DNA of 64,000 nucleotides. Source: Stictocephala bisonia (lineage: Eukaryota > Arthropoda > Insecta > Hemiptera > Membracidae). How positions within the stretch are numbered: the first letter of the stretch is position 1; the number at the start of each line of letters is the position of its first letter. This document shows positions 1 to 12,174 of this stretch, piece by piece. The position numbers and the translations under genes are program-made. Under the pieces are notes generated by a model, which had not been told where the DNA came from, did not search any database, and was given only the letters and a program-made list of their open reading frames with translations. The stretch is taken from contig JAQJVL010000249.1 of the NCBI GenBank assembly GCA_035578905.1, positions 1,119,499 through 1,183,498 of the forward strand, in the 5' to 3' direction.

Positions 1-1332
1 TCAGGATAAGCAGCAATAGAAGTTGCTCACATCATCAGTGTTAAAACTACAATATCAAAATCAGGAGAATTAGACAGTGTTGTAATTACAAGATAATACA
101 ATGATCTTTTGGTTTTGCTAACTACATTAGCCTCGATAAAAATAACATTTTATTCTCAAAAAAGTTGGAGAGATCGTCCAGTATTTTGTTTTTGTCCTAT
201 TTATGCGAATGCGTTAATGCAAGTGCCGATCCTTCCGAACTACAACAAGGTCCCGTCGGTTGCTCGGCAAAAGCTGTAGTTTGCCAAATTTCAAGTTTCT
301 AGCTCATCTGGAAGTTGGTTAGAATTTGTATACTTGAGTGAGTGAGTGAGCGTCTGAGTTACACATGCGGCTTTATGGTTATTAGAAAAAGCCATTTACC
401 ACTCATCACTATTTCTACAAAACTATACGTCTAATTGACTTGAAAATGTTTACATAGGTTTATCTTGGCCTCTAGAGGCTCATTAAAAAAGGATGTTCTT
501 CTAAGACCTCAGGACTCCGTTCCACTGGCCTCCAAAATTTCCATTGTATGCTTATGGAGGTATATTAATTGATTTATTTATTTGATTTACAGCTGTTAAA
601 TAAAAACAAATTGAATAACATTGTGGTAGGAAAACTGTTAAAATTAAAAATATTTGTATAAAGTAGTAAATTATTCGTAACATCAGCTGTTCTGAATAAA
701 ATGGTATATTAAATAATTGTTTTTCAAAAACAAAGTATTTAGTTTGATTTACTTTAAGTAATTTTTTAATGTTCTTGAATTTTTGGAATTTTTACTTTTA
801 TTTTGCTTGCAATTCTTCAAACTCAATATTATGACCGGCGAAGCGGACGGTTTCAGCAAGTACATTAATAAATTTACAACACCCCAATATGCGCTAAACA
901 ATACACGCAAGTCGCGTTCTGTCTGACGTAATTGTTGTTAGTAATTTATATAATATTAAGGTTTATTTACAATACTTGAATATCAAGGTTAAAGATACAA
1001 TACATTATGGAAATATAATATGATTTGAAATAAAATCTCAGATCAACCACATGAAAAAACTATCTTATCCAGCCATTTTATACGCGTAGGTAAGGTATTT
1101 TCGCAGTAAAACGTGTAAACTAGCTAGTTGTTATATGAAGAAATAATAAACAAATTTTAAAAACTATGTTTATAACTTTGCATCAGGGCAGGTAATAGGT
1201 AGGGGTAGATAGGTTCGCAACATGACCTGAGGATCCGAGTCTTCATTGCCATAATATGATTCACAAGCATTGCAAACAAAAATGAGCTCTTTAGTAGGGT
1301 TTTAAAAGAAATATATTGTGATAAGGATATTT
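1..1332. other. AT-rich non-coding DNA with a GC-richer block
   Basis: No gene is seen. A GC-richer stretch at about 190-480 contains a short TGAG microsatellite (about 334-348) and looks like part of an interspersed repeat of unknown class. A second GC-richer patch at about 830-930 contains ggcgaagcggacgg. The remainder is AT-rich with stops in all frames. Confidence 0.5.
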
Positions 1333-1623
1333 TCAAAATGAACACTGTATCCATTTGGAACCATTATTTATCTTCACGTTCCCTGAAAACAGTTCTGAAT
1401 AAACGCCACATTTCCAATCTTCATCAGAAACACTAGCGGCAGAAGTGCTGGGATTAGATTTCTTAGTGTAGCTATCCTGAGGCTCTTTGTTTATTTCTTG
1501 TGGGTTTAGACACTTTGCGGAAGAGTCTTGGGGTTCATTATTAATTTGAATTTTCCTTTTTGGGGGAGCCTTGGCCGGTCTTGTATGCTTGAGTGCAGAT
1601 CGTCTACTCCCTGTAGTTGGTCC
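1333..1623 (-). pseudogene. Pogo/Tigger-like transposase C-terminal tail, decayed
   Basis: A 97-codon open stretch without a start codon, bounded upstream by a stop at 1624-1626. It reads as a basic Lys/Pro/Ser-rich linker (RPAKAPPKRKIQI and similar) followed by EDWKCGVYSELF and SKWIQCSF before a stop. Insect pogo/CENP-B-type transposases often end in a small cysteine cluster of the form CxxC...WIQCxxCxxWxHxxC. Here the second Cys of the first pair would be Tyr, and the stop at 1333-1335 (TGA) sits where a Cys codon is expected; the same frame then continues K-Y-P-Y-H, which fits the downstream His. The spacing match is seen in the sequence; the family assignment is inference. No DDE core or N-terminal DNA-binding domain is nearby, so this is a fragment. 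A PHD-finger fragment of another protein is the alternative. Confidence 0.4.
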
Positions 1624-1679
1624 TCAGAGGTCCAACTTATGGTTGGTGGTGACTGTCAAAGGACCATTGTGTGACAGTG

Positions 1680-2190
1680 ACATATAAATCGACTTGTTTT
1701 GTTTTGCCTGTTTAGGGTGTTCAATACACATCTGGTATCCTTGTTACATGCTTGTTTAATTGTGATTTACATATAGCAAACTCATATAAATCGTCGTGTT
1801 TTATTATGTCTTTTTAGGGTGTCTAATACTGAACTGTCATCTTTATTAAATCCTTTTATAATAGAGATTTTAGAGTAACAGGGACTAAATGTCGCGCTTT
1901 ATTTTGCCTTTTTAGGGTGTCCAATTCTCAACTGTCATCCTTGTTTAATTTTAATATATGTGTAGAAAACTCATTTAAATCTACTTGTTTTATTTTGCCT
2001 TCGTAAAATGACCAATACATTACTCTAATGTTATCCTTATTACATCCATATTTAGTTGTGATGTATGTGTAGCGGTCACTGTTAAAACGAAGTTTTTTAT
2101 TTTACCTTTGTTGCGTGCTCAATTTCAACGTCTTTACATCCATGTTTCATTGCGGCTACAGTTAACTTGTGTTGTATTTAGGTTTTAGAA
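1680..2190. repeat. Diverged ~100-bp tandem array (about 5 units)
   Basis: Five poorly conserved units recur at about 90-105 bp spacing. Landmarks in each are taaatc.acttgtttt, then ttttgcctttttagggtgt, then a caatac..aactgtcatcc..ttgtttaatt segment. Units begin near 1683, 1783, 1886, 1976 and 2085. Divergence is much higher than in the other arrays, so this is an old array that is no longer homogenised. Confidence 0.6.
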
Positions 2191-3107
2191 GTACAGTTTC
2201 CACTGCGCCCGTGCAGTCTTATGCTATCCATCTATAACATTAAAGGCAGTTTAAAAGTAGTACTTGATTATTCTACTTTATATTTCAAACGCTGTCCCCT
2301 TTGTTAACTCAATAACAATAAAATACATTCAAATCATTATTTGTAATTTTGTAAGATAATATGTAAGATAGATAGTATATTTTCACATTTTAGTTAGGTA
2401 TAAAAAGTGTTGTCTATCTGGGTGAGATACTATACAAAGTATACTCGATTTTATTTTTTATCGATGTATGATTCATTGGTCATAAATGTTATGACATCCT
2501 TGTTTTACTCTATCCAAACAATCTGTTTTAGAAATGTTATTAAATTACTGGTTGTAAGTCACCCATGCCTCGCTACGAGTTGCAATTTGGATGCTGCAGC
2601 TAGACCTCTTCGACATCATGGGTAGAACCCAAGTTTAGAATAGTTATCAGTGTTAAAAACGGGTTCTACGCAAATTGATAATGGGTAATTTAAAACTGTC
2701 TTTTATGCATTTTATGATATGCGATTTGGGTTGTTAAATTGCTAAAATTATATTAACGGCATTGTGATATTAGTATTAAAACTATATTTTATTTTAAGAT
2801 TTCAGAGTAATGTAATACTGAAAATTTAGTTTATATACTTAAAAAAAGTAGTTCATACAGTTTAAGTTAAGGTGGCCGAACTGAATAAACTGTCATAAAT
2901 CTTCTTCAAATGTTTAGGAAATGTAATACTTTAGATGCTTGCCTTTTTTATAATATTAAATATTTGAAACATATTTTTGATACCCTAATAGAACGAAAAA
3001 TACGGATATCTACCATGGGTTTTCTTTGTACAGTGCAGACACGGACACGCAATGTAAAATACAATCACTCCGTACAAAATACGGACGTATGGTAACCCTA
3101 GTCATGA
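2191..3107. other. AT-rich non-coding DNA
   Basis: No recognisable gene, RNA or transposon. Only short chance open frames (about 60-70 codons) with no family-like motifs. Confidence 0.5.
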
Positions 3108-3436
3108 GGCTACTCAAGTTGATCACGGTGCAACCAAAGGTGATCACGAGTGCTACCCAAGTTGATAATGGGTGGCTTCACAAGTTGATCAACGGTGGCT
3201 ACCCAATTGATTACGGGTACTACTCAAGTTGAACACGGTGACTACATATGTAGATCATGGGTGGCTTCACAAGTTGATCAACTGTGGCTACCCAAGTTGA
3301 TTACGGGTACTACTCAAGTTGAACACGGTGACTACATATGTAGATCATGGGTGGCTTCACAAGTTGATCAACTGTGGCTACCCAAGTTGATTACGGTGGC
3401 TACTGATATAGATCGTGGATGCTACCTAAGTTGATC
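3108..3436. repeat. Minisatellite built on a ~23-bp 'caagttgatcac' motif
   Basis: Sub-units of roughly 22-24 bp (ggctacccaagttgatcacg and variants) are organised into a 90-bp higher-order unit, nearly perfectly repeated at about 3211-3300 and 3301-3390. Related sub-units occur at 50.45-50.58 kb and, singly, near 44.48 kb. Confidence 0.75.
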
Positions 3437-5722
3437 ATATAAATAGAGGAATAAATAGAAGGAGTTGACACTATAAGTAGATTTTTAACAATAGTGTCAG
3501 AACTTTTCTCAAACCACCCTATGGGACATAGTATTCGTTGCTTTAGAGTAAAAACTGTTCTCAAAAAAGTTTCCAAAAATCTATTCCTCTAACATTTATT
3601 GATAACGGAGGAGTCCCTACACATTTTGTAGACAATATTATATGCCTTCGTTAGTTTAATATTTTATCGAATAAATATTTAACTAACATTCAACGATTGA
3701 CCATCTATGATGGTATGGAATAAACTAGCTGCTATTGTTAAGGAAGCATGTGATCCTCACTTATGGATTGCTCACACCCAATTGTGGTTGCTGAAGAAGT
3801 TTTAAGTCTCGTTAAGAAAAAAAATTCTCCAGGACTACTAGCAACAAAGAGAAACATGTTTTGGGGGTATCCAATAAAGTAAGCGTTGCTGCCAGCCGCA
3901 GGATGTTTGCGAATTGATCTGCTTGAAACATTACTGAAGCTTCAGTCTACTCGACTCCCTACTTCACTCATTCAGGCACTTTTGGTTTAAATTAATACAC
4001 TATCCAATAAATTGTAGTTTATTTAACAGAAACGTTTATAGTAAAAAGTTGACTGTCCATATTAGTTTTATACTTATAGTCCAGTAAAAAAGAGACAGGA
4101 CTAAGAAATGAATGCCGGAAGGCTAGAAATAATTTAAAAACCTTTACTTAGGCTTTATATGAAGTAATCTGAGTTTGAAGGGTGAGCTTATTATAAAAAT
4201 ATCCAAAGTATTTTTAAGTTCTCATTTGAATAAATTTGAAAATATGTTAGCATGTATTTTTATTCTCCGATGAATAGAAAGCCAAAGATAAGCCTAAAGC
4301 AATGAGAGACTAAAACAAAAACGATTAGTACTTTTTTTCTTTTGAATGCCTTCATAATCTGTACTCACAGTTCTATTTTAGAGGCACATGAGTTTTGTTA
4401 AATAAATAAAAACTGTGCAATATATAAACTAAATTTTCGCTTTGGGTTTTAGACCAGGTAAATGGATTTGTTATAAAGTGTAATAAATTATAAAAAAAAC
4501 AACCTCTCTTAATGTTTTGACGCAAACAAATAGAAAAATTTAGGGAACTATTACATGACTGTTAATGAAATGACGTTTGTTCTCTGTGAGGTTTGCACTC
4601 CTAAATGAAAAAATAGCGGTTACAGGAGTAGGCCAACATATTCAAATGGGAACCCCATTAAGGGACATTTAGTATTAAAAGAGATTCTTTACAAAATGAG
4701 AATGAATGCAACTAACTTGATATATATATGCTATCCTAGTCCAAAATGGCGGCCACTTAAATTTTGAATAAAATAAAATTTAAATTTTAAAACAACACTT
4801 GACATTAATAACTTTTGTTTAGTACATTTCCTTTTGGTGTCATCAAGTGCAATTATAAAACTGACTCGTTGAGTTAATAATATAACCAACTTAAACAGTA
4901 TAATTTAAACTCTAACAATGAAAAGATATAATTGTAGGAAGGCGTTGGATTTTGGGAAACCTTGTCTCTGTATAATAACGTCAATAAATTACTTTTCATT
5001 TTTCACCCCATTGTAATTTGTAACTAAAATGTCATATATTCACTTTATAATGTAAAATAAGATTATCATAAATAGAATAAAAGGTAGAAAACACCACCGC
5101 CAGTTTCTAAATGAATGACCGGGGTCCATGTGTACAAGGAAGTCGTTAGTTTCATTTTTACACTTACCTGTTTTACCACACCTGTGAACTCAATCTTGAA
5201 ACATTTAACTTAGATAATGTATTTAAGAATATCATGTTTTATCGTAAAAAGTGATAAATTAGTTTAGGATGAAAATTCATTCCAAATGTTTGATTTTTGT
5301 TTAAATACTTATTTTTAGTTTTAATGTTACTAAACCAGATCATTATATCATTCTAAATAGCATACTGATTAAGAATAAAAATAATAAAGATATAAACTCC
5401 AAGTTCTCTAAAAGTGGATTGATAATGAAACCAGAGTACTATTCAATGTGAACTAAACTTCACCACCAAAGCAAAAGAAGCAACACATTACAACATATTA
5501 GAACAGTAGTTAAGTAGTGGTTTAAATCAGCCCGTGCAGTTAAAGTTACACGATCTAGTATTATGTCTTAAAAGAAATAGTTTTCAAGTTAACTTTATAT
5601 GGAATAATTTTACTTTTTTAGGTCTTGTATTTCAGAATTTGAGAGTTAGAGGCTTAAAACACAACCACGTGACACCCCCCCCCCGCCCCCTAAGGGAATA
5701 GACTTACACAACCACCAACGAA
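3437..5722. other. AT-rich non-coding DNA
   Basis: No coding region recognised. A GC-richer segment at about 3700-3990 has no long open frame. A C-rich run lies near 5672-5688. A phrase resembling many dispersed repeats (aaaatggcggccac) occurs near 4742 but no repeat boundaries are visible. Confidence 0.5.
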
Positions 5723-6094
5723 ACATTGACACAAACCATAACTTGTTAGTGATGTATATTATTGTCCTTAGTTCCATAGTTATATATTATAGTCAAACTG
5801 TACACTTACCTCAAACATTGACACAAACCATAACTTTTTAGTGATGTATATTATTGTCCTTAGTTCCATAGTTACATATTACAGTCAAACTGTACACTTA
5901 CCTCAAACATTGACACAAACCATAACTTTTTAGTGATGTATATTATTGTCCTTAGTTCCATAGTTACATATTACAGTCAAACTGTACACTTACCTCAAAC
6001 ATTGACACAAACCATAACTTTTCAGTGATGTATATTATTGTCCTTAGTTCCATAGTTACATATTACAGTCAAACTGTACACTTACCTCAAACAT
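5723..6094. repeat. 92-bp tandem array, 4 copies
   Basis: Unit begins acattgacacaaaccataac; starts at 5723, 5815, 5907 and 5999, ending at about 6094. Copies differ at only a few positions (for example tagttata versus tagttaca), indicating recent duplication. Confidence 0.9.
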
Positions 6095-6129
6095 CTTAAC
6101 TTATTTAATTTTGAATAGTGCGTAAATAT

Positions 6130-6804
6130 GATTTTCGTAAATTGCACCATAGACAAGTAGACAATAGTAGACCCTGCTATCAGAACGTAGCCTATGTCAT
6201 AGGGGTTGGATGGCTCGTCAAGTCAATACGAAGTCTACGTTGTAAGGGTGGAAGTGCTCGTCAAAACTAGGGAACCCTTCCATCAAGATTTAGATTGTGA
6301 GGGTCGGAGAGGTATTGACGACAAGAGGACCACGCCACCAAGACGTACTCTATGAGAGTAGGAGGGCTCGCATAACAAGTGTATCTTACTATCAAGATAT
6401 ACATTGTGAATGTGGAAGAACCTAACATTAAATAGACCATATCATCGAGACAAACATCGCGAATGTGAACGGACTCGTCAAGTAAAGTGGAACCTGCCAT
6501 CAATACGAAGTCTACGTTGTAAGGGTGGAAGTACTCGTCAAAACTAGGGGACCCTACCATCAAATCATACATTGTAAGTGTGGATAGTCCATCAAAACAA
6601 GTGGACTCTGCCGTCAAAGCATACATTGTGAGTGTGGATGAACTCATCAAAACAAATCAATCCTGCCATAAAATCGTACGTTATGGGGGTCGGAAAGGTC
6701 TCTTTAAGGCAAGAGGACCATTTAAGACATTCGTGGTGAGTGTGAGAGGGCTCATCCAAACAAGTAAATCTTACGATCAAGACATACGTTGTTAGTAACA
6801 TTTG
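6130..6804. repeat. Diverged 54-55-bp tandem array, about 12 units
   Basis: Units are recognisable by a core like catcaagacatacattgtga followed by gtgtgg...ctcatcaaaacaag. Core starts fall near 6237, 6292, 6346, 6401, 6454, 6514, 6569, 6623, 6678, 6732 and 6784. One ~277-bp higher-order step (about 5 units) recurs: an aagtctacgttgtaaggg block lies at both about 6231 and 6508. A single related unit lies on the far side of the LINE fragment at about 8551-8605, so the LINE probably inserted into this array. Confidence 0.7.
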
Positions 6805-8549
6805 TTGTTAGTAAAATAGATATAGTAAATAGAAATAATTTCCCATCTATTCCTATCTTATTTAATTTTTTTTGTAACATGATTTCATAGTTCACAATAT
6901 CAAACGCCTTTGTGAGGTCAGTTGTAACAGCAATTACATATTTATTTTCATTGAGAGCTTTACATATTCCATTTGTTAGTTTCTCAAGTAGATAGACTGT
7001 GGATTTTTTCGATATGAAACAAAACTGGTTTTTACTTATTATATTATTATTCATCAAGTAACTGTTTAGTTGATGATTGTAACCTTCACCTGTGGAGGCG
7101 TTGTGGCTGTATCTATTATTCATCAAGTAACTGTTTAGTTGATGATTGTAACCTTCACCTGTGGAGGCGTTGTGGCTGTATCTATTATTCATCAAGTAAC
7201 TGTTTAGTTGATGATTGTAACCTTCACCTGTGGAGGCGTTGTGGCTGTATCTATTATTCTATTAATTAAATGAATTATAATTAGTTTAAGTATGAAATAT
7301 TATTTGTAATATCTTTTGGTCTGATTCCGTCAGGACCAGCAGATGAATGCATGTTTATTTAAGTTATTGCTCTCATAAGCAGATCTTCGTTTACTGTTAT
7401 TAGGTTCATGCTCAACTGGTCTCCTGTTTTTGTAGTTACCCTCATTGAAACAGTTGTTTAAATCAAACAGATGACCGACAAATTCGTTATAGGCCCTATA
7501 TATTTGTTGTTACTGTATTAAAACTCTCAATGAAATCAATGGATATGTCTCTAATTCTTTATTTGTGTTTAATTTAAAATTATTTTTGATCGACTCCATG
7601 ATTGTAGGCTTTTTAGTTTTGGTAATTAGAAAGCTTACAGTATCTCGTGTTTTCTTTATGTCTTTTGTATTTTCTGAAATTATGTCATAGTAATACATGT
7701 TTTTTGCCTGTCTAATTTTGCCAGTTATTATTTCTAATTCTTTTGAAATTATTTCCTAATTCTATGCTATATTTATCTTTTTTTACTTGTTTCCAGCGTA
7801 TATGTTTTCGTTTTGTTATAGATCTTATTTCGTTATTCAGCCAAGGACATAATAAGTAATTACTTTTACTATTTATTAATTTTTTTTATTTTATAAATTT
7901 TACTAAACTTCTTTTGTATTGCCTGATAAGTTTCGTTAGGGACATTCAAATCTAATATAGGCCACCAATGTTCATTTCTTATTTATAAATTAACCCTTTG
8001 AGTGTCTATCATCTGTATGTTCGTATTGGGGTCAACTTGTCTTTTTTGTTTCCCGATATCTATACTCACACCTGCCCAACAATGATCAGCTACTTTCTCT
8101 TCTATGAAATATGCCTTATATACATTCTCAATTAACCTTAAATTGATATGGTCGGGACATGACTCGACTAAAGTGTTGTCAAGGTATTCTACTCTTGTAG
8201 GGTTTCTTATTGTGTTAATTAGCTCATAAGTAAATAAAACATCCAAATACCTGTCCCATCCATAAATTTGTTATAAATAGCAAATATTTACATCTCCAGC
8301 CATAATGAAATTTCTTTCCTTTTTCATTAAATTAGGAGTAATAATCAATTCTAATTCATTACTAAACTGATTGACATTTGTATTAGGTGGCCTACAACAA
8401 GCTGCAAATGTTATTGCTTCAGACTTATACTGAAACTTTAGTAGCATAATTTCCATTGTTTCAGAAGCACAATAGTTTTCTAGTTGTTCACATTCTATAC
8501 TATCTTTGTACAATACCAAAATACCTTCACATCTGCCATTAGGCAGTCA
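6805..8549 (-). mobile_element. LINE (non-LTR retrotransposon) fragment: endonuclease plus partial reverse transcriptase
   Basis: Read on the minus strand, 5' end at high coordinates. The endonuclease part (about 8549-8000) shows GILVLYKDS, FIMAGDVNI (about 8315-8283, the GDFN-type motif), then NTIRNPTRVEY and a VADH motif equivalent to the catalytic SDH. The linker leads into reverse transcriptase: SAGPDGIRP (about 7350-7318), then ISKNQFCFISKKST and TKAFDIVNYEIMLQKKLNK (about 6915-6860). The protein stops abruptly after this second RT block; the YxDD catalytic motif and the C-terminus are missing. Frames are broken between domains. Such elements copy themselves by target-primed reverse transcription; this copy cannot. 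The superfamily is CR1/L2/Jockey-like by motif style. It is truncated at both ends, and it separates two parts of a 55-bp array. Confidence 0.8.
7053..7259. repeat. 69-bp tandem triplication inside the LINE
   Basis: Three essentially identical units starting atcaagtaactgtttagttg at 7053, 7122 and 7191. 69 bp is 23 codons, so on the minus strand the reading frame is preserved through all three copies. It lies just upstream, in coding sense, of the RT ISKNQF motif. Confidence 0.9.
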
Positions 8550-8700
8550 TAACCCTTCATATCCTCAAGTCGTACATCGTGTGTGAGGGTGGGCTGATCC
8601 ATGTGTATAATGTACAATGTAAAACGGTTTATTATTCTACATAAGTGATATTAAGATGTCAACCATCAGATACTGGATTAACCTTCCTAGTGACTGAATG

Positions 8701-9150
8701 ATCAGTGACCCTTACAGGCTTATGGGCTGATACCGTCGTCAAACGTTCAAGGCACCGCTAGTAGGAGTAGCGTACCACAGCACTGACATGATCGGTGACC
8801 CTTACAGGCTTATGGGCTGATACCGTCGTCAAACGTTCAAGGCACCGCTAGTAGGAGTAGCGTACCACAGCACTGACATGATCGGTGACCCTTACAGGCT
8901 TATGGGCTGATACCGTCGTCAAACGTTCAAGGCACCGCTAGTAGGAGTAGCGTACCACAGCACTGACATGATCGGTGACCCTTACAGGCTTATGGGCTGA
9001 TACCGTCATCAAACGTTCAAGGCACCGCTAGTAGGAGTAGCGTACCACAGCACTGACATGATCGGTGACCCTTACAGGCTTATGGGCTGATACCGTCATC
9101 AAACGTTCAAGGCACCGCTAGTAGGAGTAGCGTACCACAGCACTGACATC
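8701..9150. repeat. 90-bp tandem array, 5 copies
   Basis: Units start at 8701, 8791, 8881, 8971 and 9061 (atcggtgacccttacaggct). Copies are almost identical (one g/a change at the cgtc/catc position, plus an atcag variant in the first). Clearly GC-richer than the flanks. Each unit contains gctagtaggagtagc, which is partly self-complementary. Confidence 0.95.
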
Positions 9151-10002
9151 TTGTTTCGTTTAAACTGACCAGTCAATAGAATACTATGCACTACTTACTA
9201 AGATTTAAAACAAAATACAAGTGAATTCATGGCTGAACAATTTACATTGATAAGTCAAAGAAGGTTATAACATTCACAATAAATATAACACTCACGCGAA
9301 AAGAAATGTTATATCTAATATGCAATCAATTATGAGCATCCAAATAATAATTCTCAGCTTTATAGAAAAATCACAACAAATTTTGTTTGACAGTACTATC
9401 ATTAATCCCAATGATTTTAAGAAGTGTAGTAATATAGCCTACACATTTTACATTTTAATAGTTCTTGAGAGGCAATGTAATACAGAAAAACTCAGCTCTA
9501 CCAGATAAAACAGACATTTATATGACTTTAGACCCAAAAATATCCTTTATTTGTGCATGTTGTTTGTGATTAAAGGAAAATAGAAAATTTATTTAATTTT
9601 GGTTGAATTAAATTTCATTTTATCAAATAATATTAGTTTAAACGTTAAGAAGTGTTTTTTTTGTTTTTTTAGAATATTATTATCTATGCCTTCGTATTTT
9701 ATTAAGTACTCTAAATAACAAATTATTATTAATTTTAAATCATTATTAAATTTATTATAATGTGGAATAAGAGTTAAATATTTATTACCATTAATACTTA
9801 AGTATTTGTCATGAGTAATAGTCATGCATTTCAAATAAATAATGTTTATCCCTTATGTATGTCCCTTTTTATATTAAAAGAATAACTCCAGATGGAATAC
9901 TTAAATTGTTAAATACAATGGATATAATATTTCTTTTAAATTTCATTCTTTTTCACCTTTAAAGTAAATATAAATAAACAAGTTTGTTCGTAACTTCCTA
10001 TC
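9151..10002. other. AT-rich non-coding DNA
   Basis: Very AT-rich; short chance open frames only. No gene or mobile element recognised. Confidence 0.5.
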
Positions 10003-10706
10003 TCTTTTTTGTTGAAAGAATAATTTAAGTCCTTTTTAAAAATTTGTATGCATTGAATATTTGTAGGTTAGGTGAAATGTCTACTCTCCATCCAACATCA
10101 CTCTGTGCTAGTGTTATACAGGTAATAAATAGCTGTGGAGTAATTGTACCGCGAACATCCGACAGAACACATCGGTAATGGCTGGGGCGCTTTATCAGTC
10201 CATCACTACCGCTTATCCCTCCATTTTACGTCCTCACTGACTATGCTGACACCATTTCATGGAGAGGAGTGTTTCGACCTGTGGCACCATTAGAAGGATG
10301 GATTAATCAATCTATTGAGAGAAAATCCGTGTTAGAATCAATAACACATGAAAAATATAGTATTTATTTTTAAAAGTTTTAACTGTATGGAACTTGTTGT
10401 GACGAAGAGTCTGTTCATTATCATTGACGCACTTTTATGAATTAACGAATTTTAATAATTTCAAATGAATTGCTTTGTACAGGTCAAAGAAGATACTATG
10501 GATATATAACTAAAGATACTTTTTTTTATCTTTTTAAGAAATATACTTGTAATTTAAATTGGTAATTGTTGAAATATTTTACTTATTTTATTGATATAAG
10601 GTATATAACAATAGTATATACAGAAACATTTACATAAATAATAACCAAATTTGCTTATATGAGTAAAACCAATCAATAAAATATAAAATTTCTACTAATA
10701 AGTGTT
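10003..10706. repeat. Left arm of a ~700-bp imperfect inverted repeat
   Basis: Pairs in reverse complement with 13934-14655. The best conserved core (10060-10345) includes aggtgaaatgtctactctcc, the gctggggcgctttatcag segment and gattaatcaatctattgag. The match continues inward through gtgacgaagagtctg, to the pair gtaaaaccaatcaataaaat / attttattgattggttttac and ctactaataagtg. The core is GC-richer than the surroundings and may derive from coding sequence; the right copy has a 69-codon minus-strand frame including VMAGALYQSITTAYP, but no family could be named confidently. Confidence 0.8.
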
Positions 10707-11418
10707 TCAGGTCATATGTAGTATAATATTTCAATTGTGTTTACTTTCTTGAAAACCATTTTGTTTCCAAAATGCGATCAGCATTTCTGGGTAAAAATAA
10801 TTACTTACCTGAACTTAATAGATATTTATTATAATCACGTTATAAATGTAGTGAAAGGTGTAAAAGATGTACGATATTGTACCTGTAATGTATCGGAATC
10901 ATATTTGTCACTGTCCCATTCCTGGTTATTCTACGCTAAGCCAATAAAAACTCAGAGATTTGAAGAGAACTGTCCGTAAGGTGTCTGAGTATTTTACATG
11001 GCGGAAGTACAAATTTTACGGCTTGATTTTCAAAAAAAAATCTTAATATCCTATCAAAGGTGTGGTAAATATATGATCAAACTCTCGTAAACCCTCTAAA
11101 GCGTTTTACAAACGGTTTATTTATTGCATGTTTACTTCCATTTATTTAATAACAACTATTATTTTAATGAAACATATTGATACTTATCTCTCCAGATTCT
11201 CTTTCTTTCTCCCACATAAATGACAGGAATACATTTTTCAATTCTTTTGAAGTATTTGTGAAGCTTATACGACTTATCTAAATCAAGATGTATAAAGAAA
11301 TTATTGTTTTCAAATCGCAACACTTTTTAAACTTTAGATTTTAAGAATCGTCAATTTGTAAACCATGGTGTATGACATTAAAAAAATATTGTTAAAATGT
11401 CTCAACAATGTCAGTAAA

Positions 11419-12174
11419 ATGACGTCTGAACCAGTGAGTAGCCACCAATGTAGAGGTAACGGACTTATGATGGGTTCAGTATATCGTGTTAACAAGTAAT
11501 AACTGAACATGTAGCGATCTATCAAAATGACGTCTGAACCAGTGAGTAGCCACCAATGTAGAGGTAACGGACTTATGATGGGTTCAGTATATCGTGTTAA
11601 CAAGTAATAACTGAACATGTAGCGATCTATCAAAATGACGTCTGAACCAGTGAGTAGCCACCAATGTAGAGGTAACGGACTTATGATGGGTTCAGTATAT
11701 CGTGTTAACAAGTAATAACTGAACATGTAGAGATCTATCAAAATGACGTCTGAACAAGTGAGTAGCCACCAATGTAGAGGTAACGGACTTATGATGGGTT
11801 CAGTATATCGTGTTAACAAGTAATAACTGAACATGTAGCGATCTATCAAAATGACGTCTGAACCAGTGAGTAGCCACCAATGTAGAGGTAACGGACTTAT
11901 GATGGGTTCAGTATATCATGTTAACAAGTAATAACTGAACATGTAGCGATCTATCAAAATGACGTCTGAACCAGTGAGTAGCCACCAATGTAGAGGTAAC
12001 GGACTTATGATGGGTTCAGTATATCGTGTTAACAAGTAATAAATGAACATGTAGCGATCTATATAAATGACGTCTGAACCAGTGAGTAGCCACCAATGTA
12101 GAGGTAACGGACTTATGATGGGTTCAGTATATCGTGTTAACAAGTAATAACTGAACATGTAGCGATCTATCAAA
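11419..12174. repeat. 108-bp tandem array, 7 copies
   Basis: Units start atgacgtctgaaccagtgag at 11419, 11527, 11635, 11743, 11851, 11959 and 12067. Copies differ by about one or two bases. 108 bp is 36 codons and the minus strand stays open, giving a 36-residue repeat (IDRYMFSYYLLTRYTEPI...). That frame is interrupted once, near 11909, where the CGA of other copies reads TGA on the minus strand. The array lies between the two inverted arms at 10.0-10.7 and 13.9-14.7 kb. No start-codon context or signal suggests it is a gene. Confidence 0.95.
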
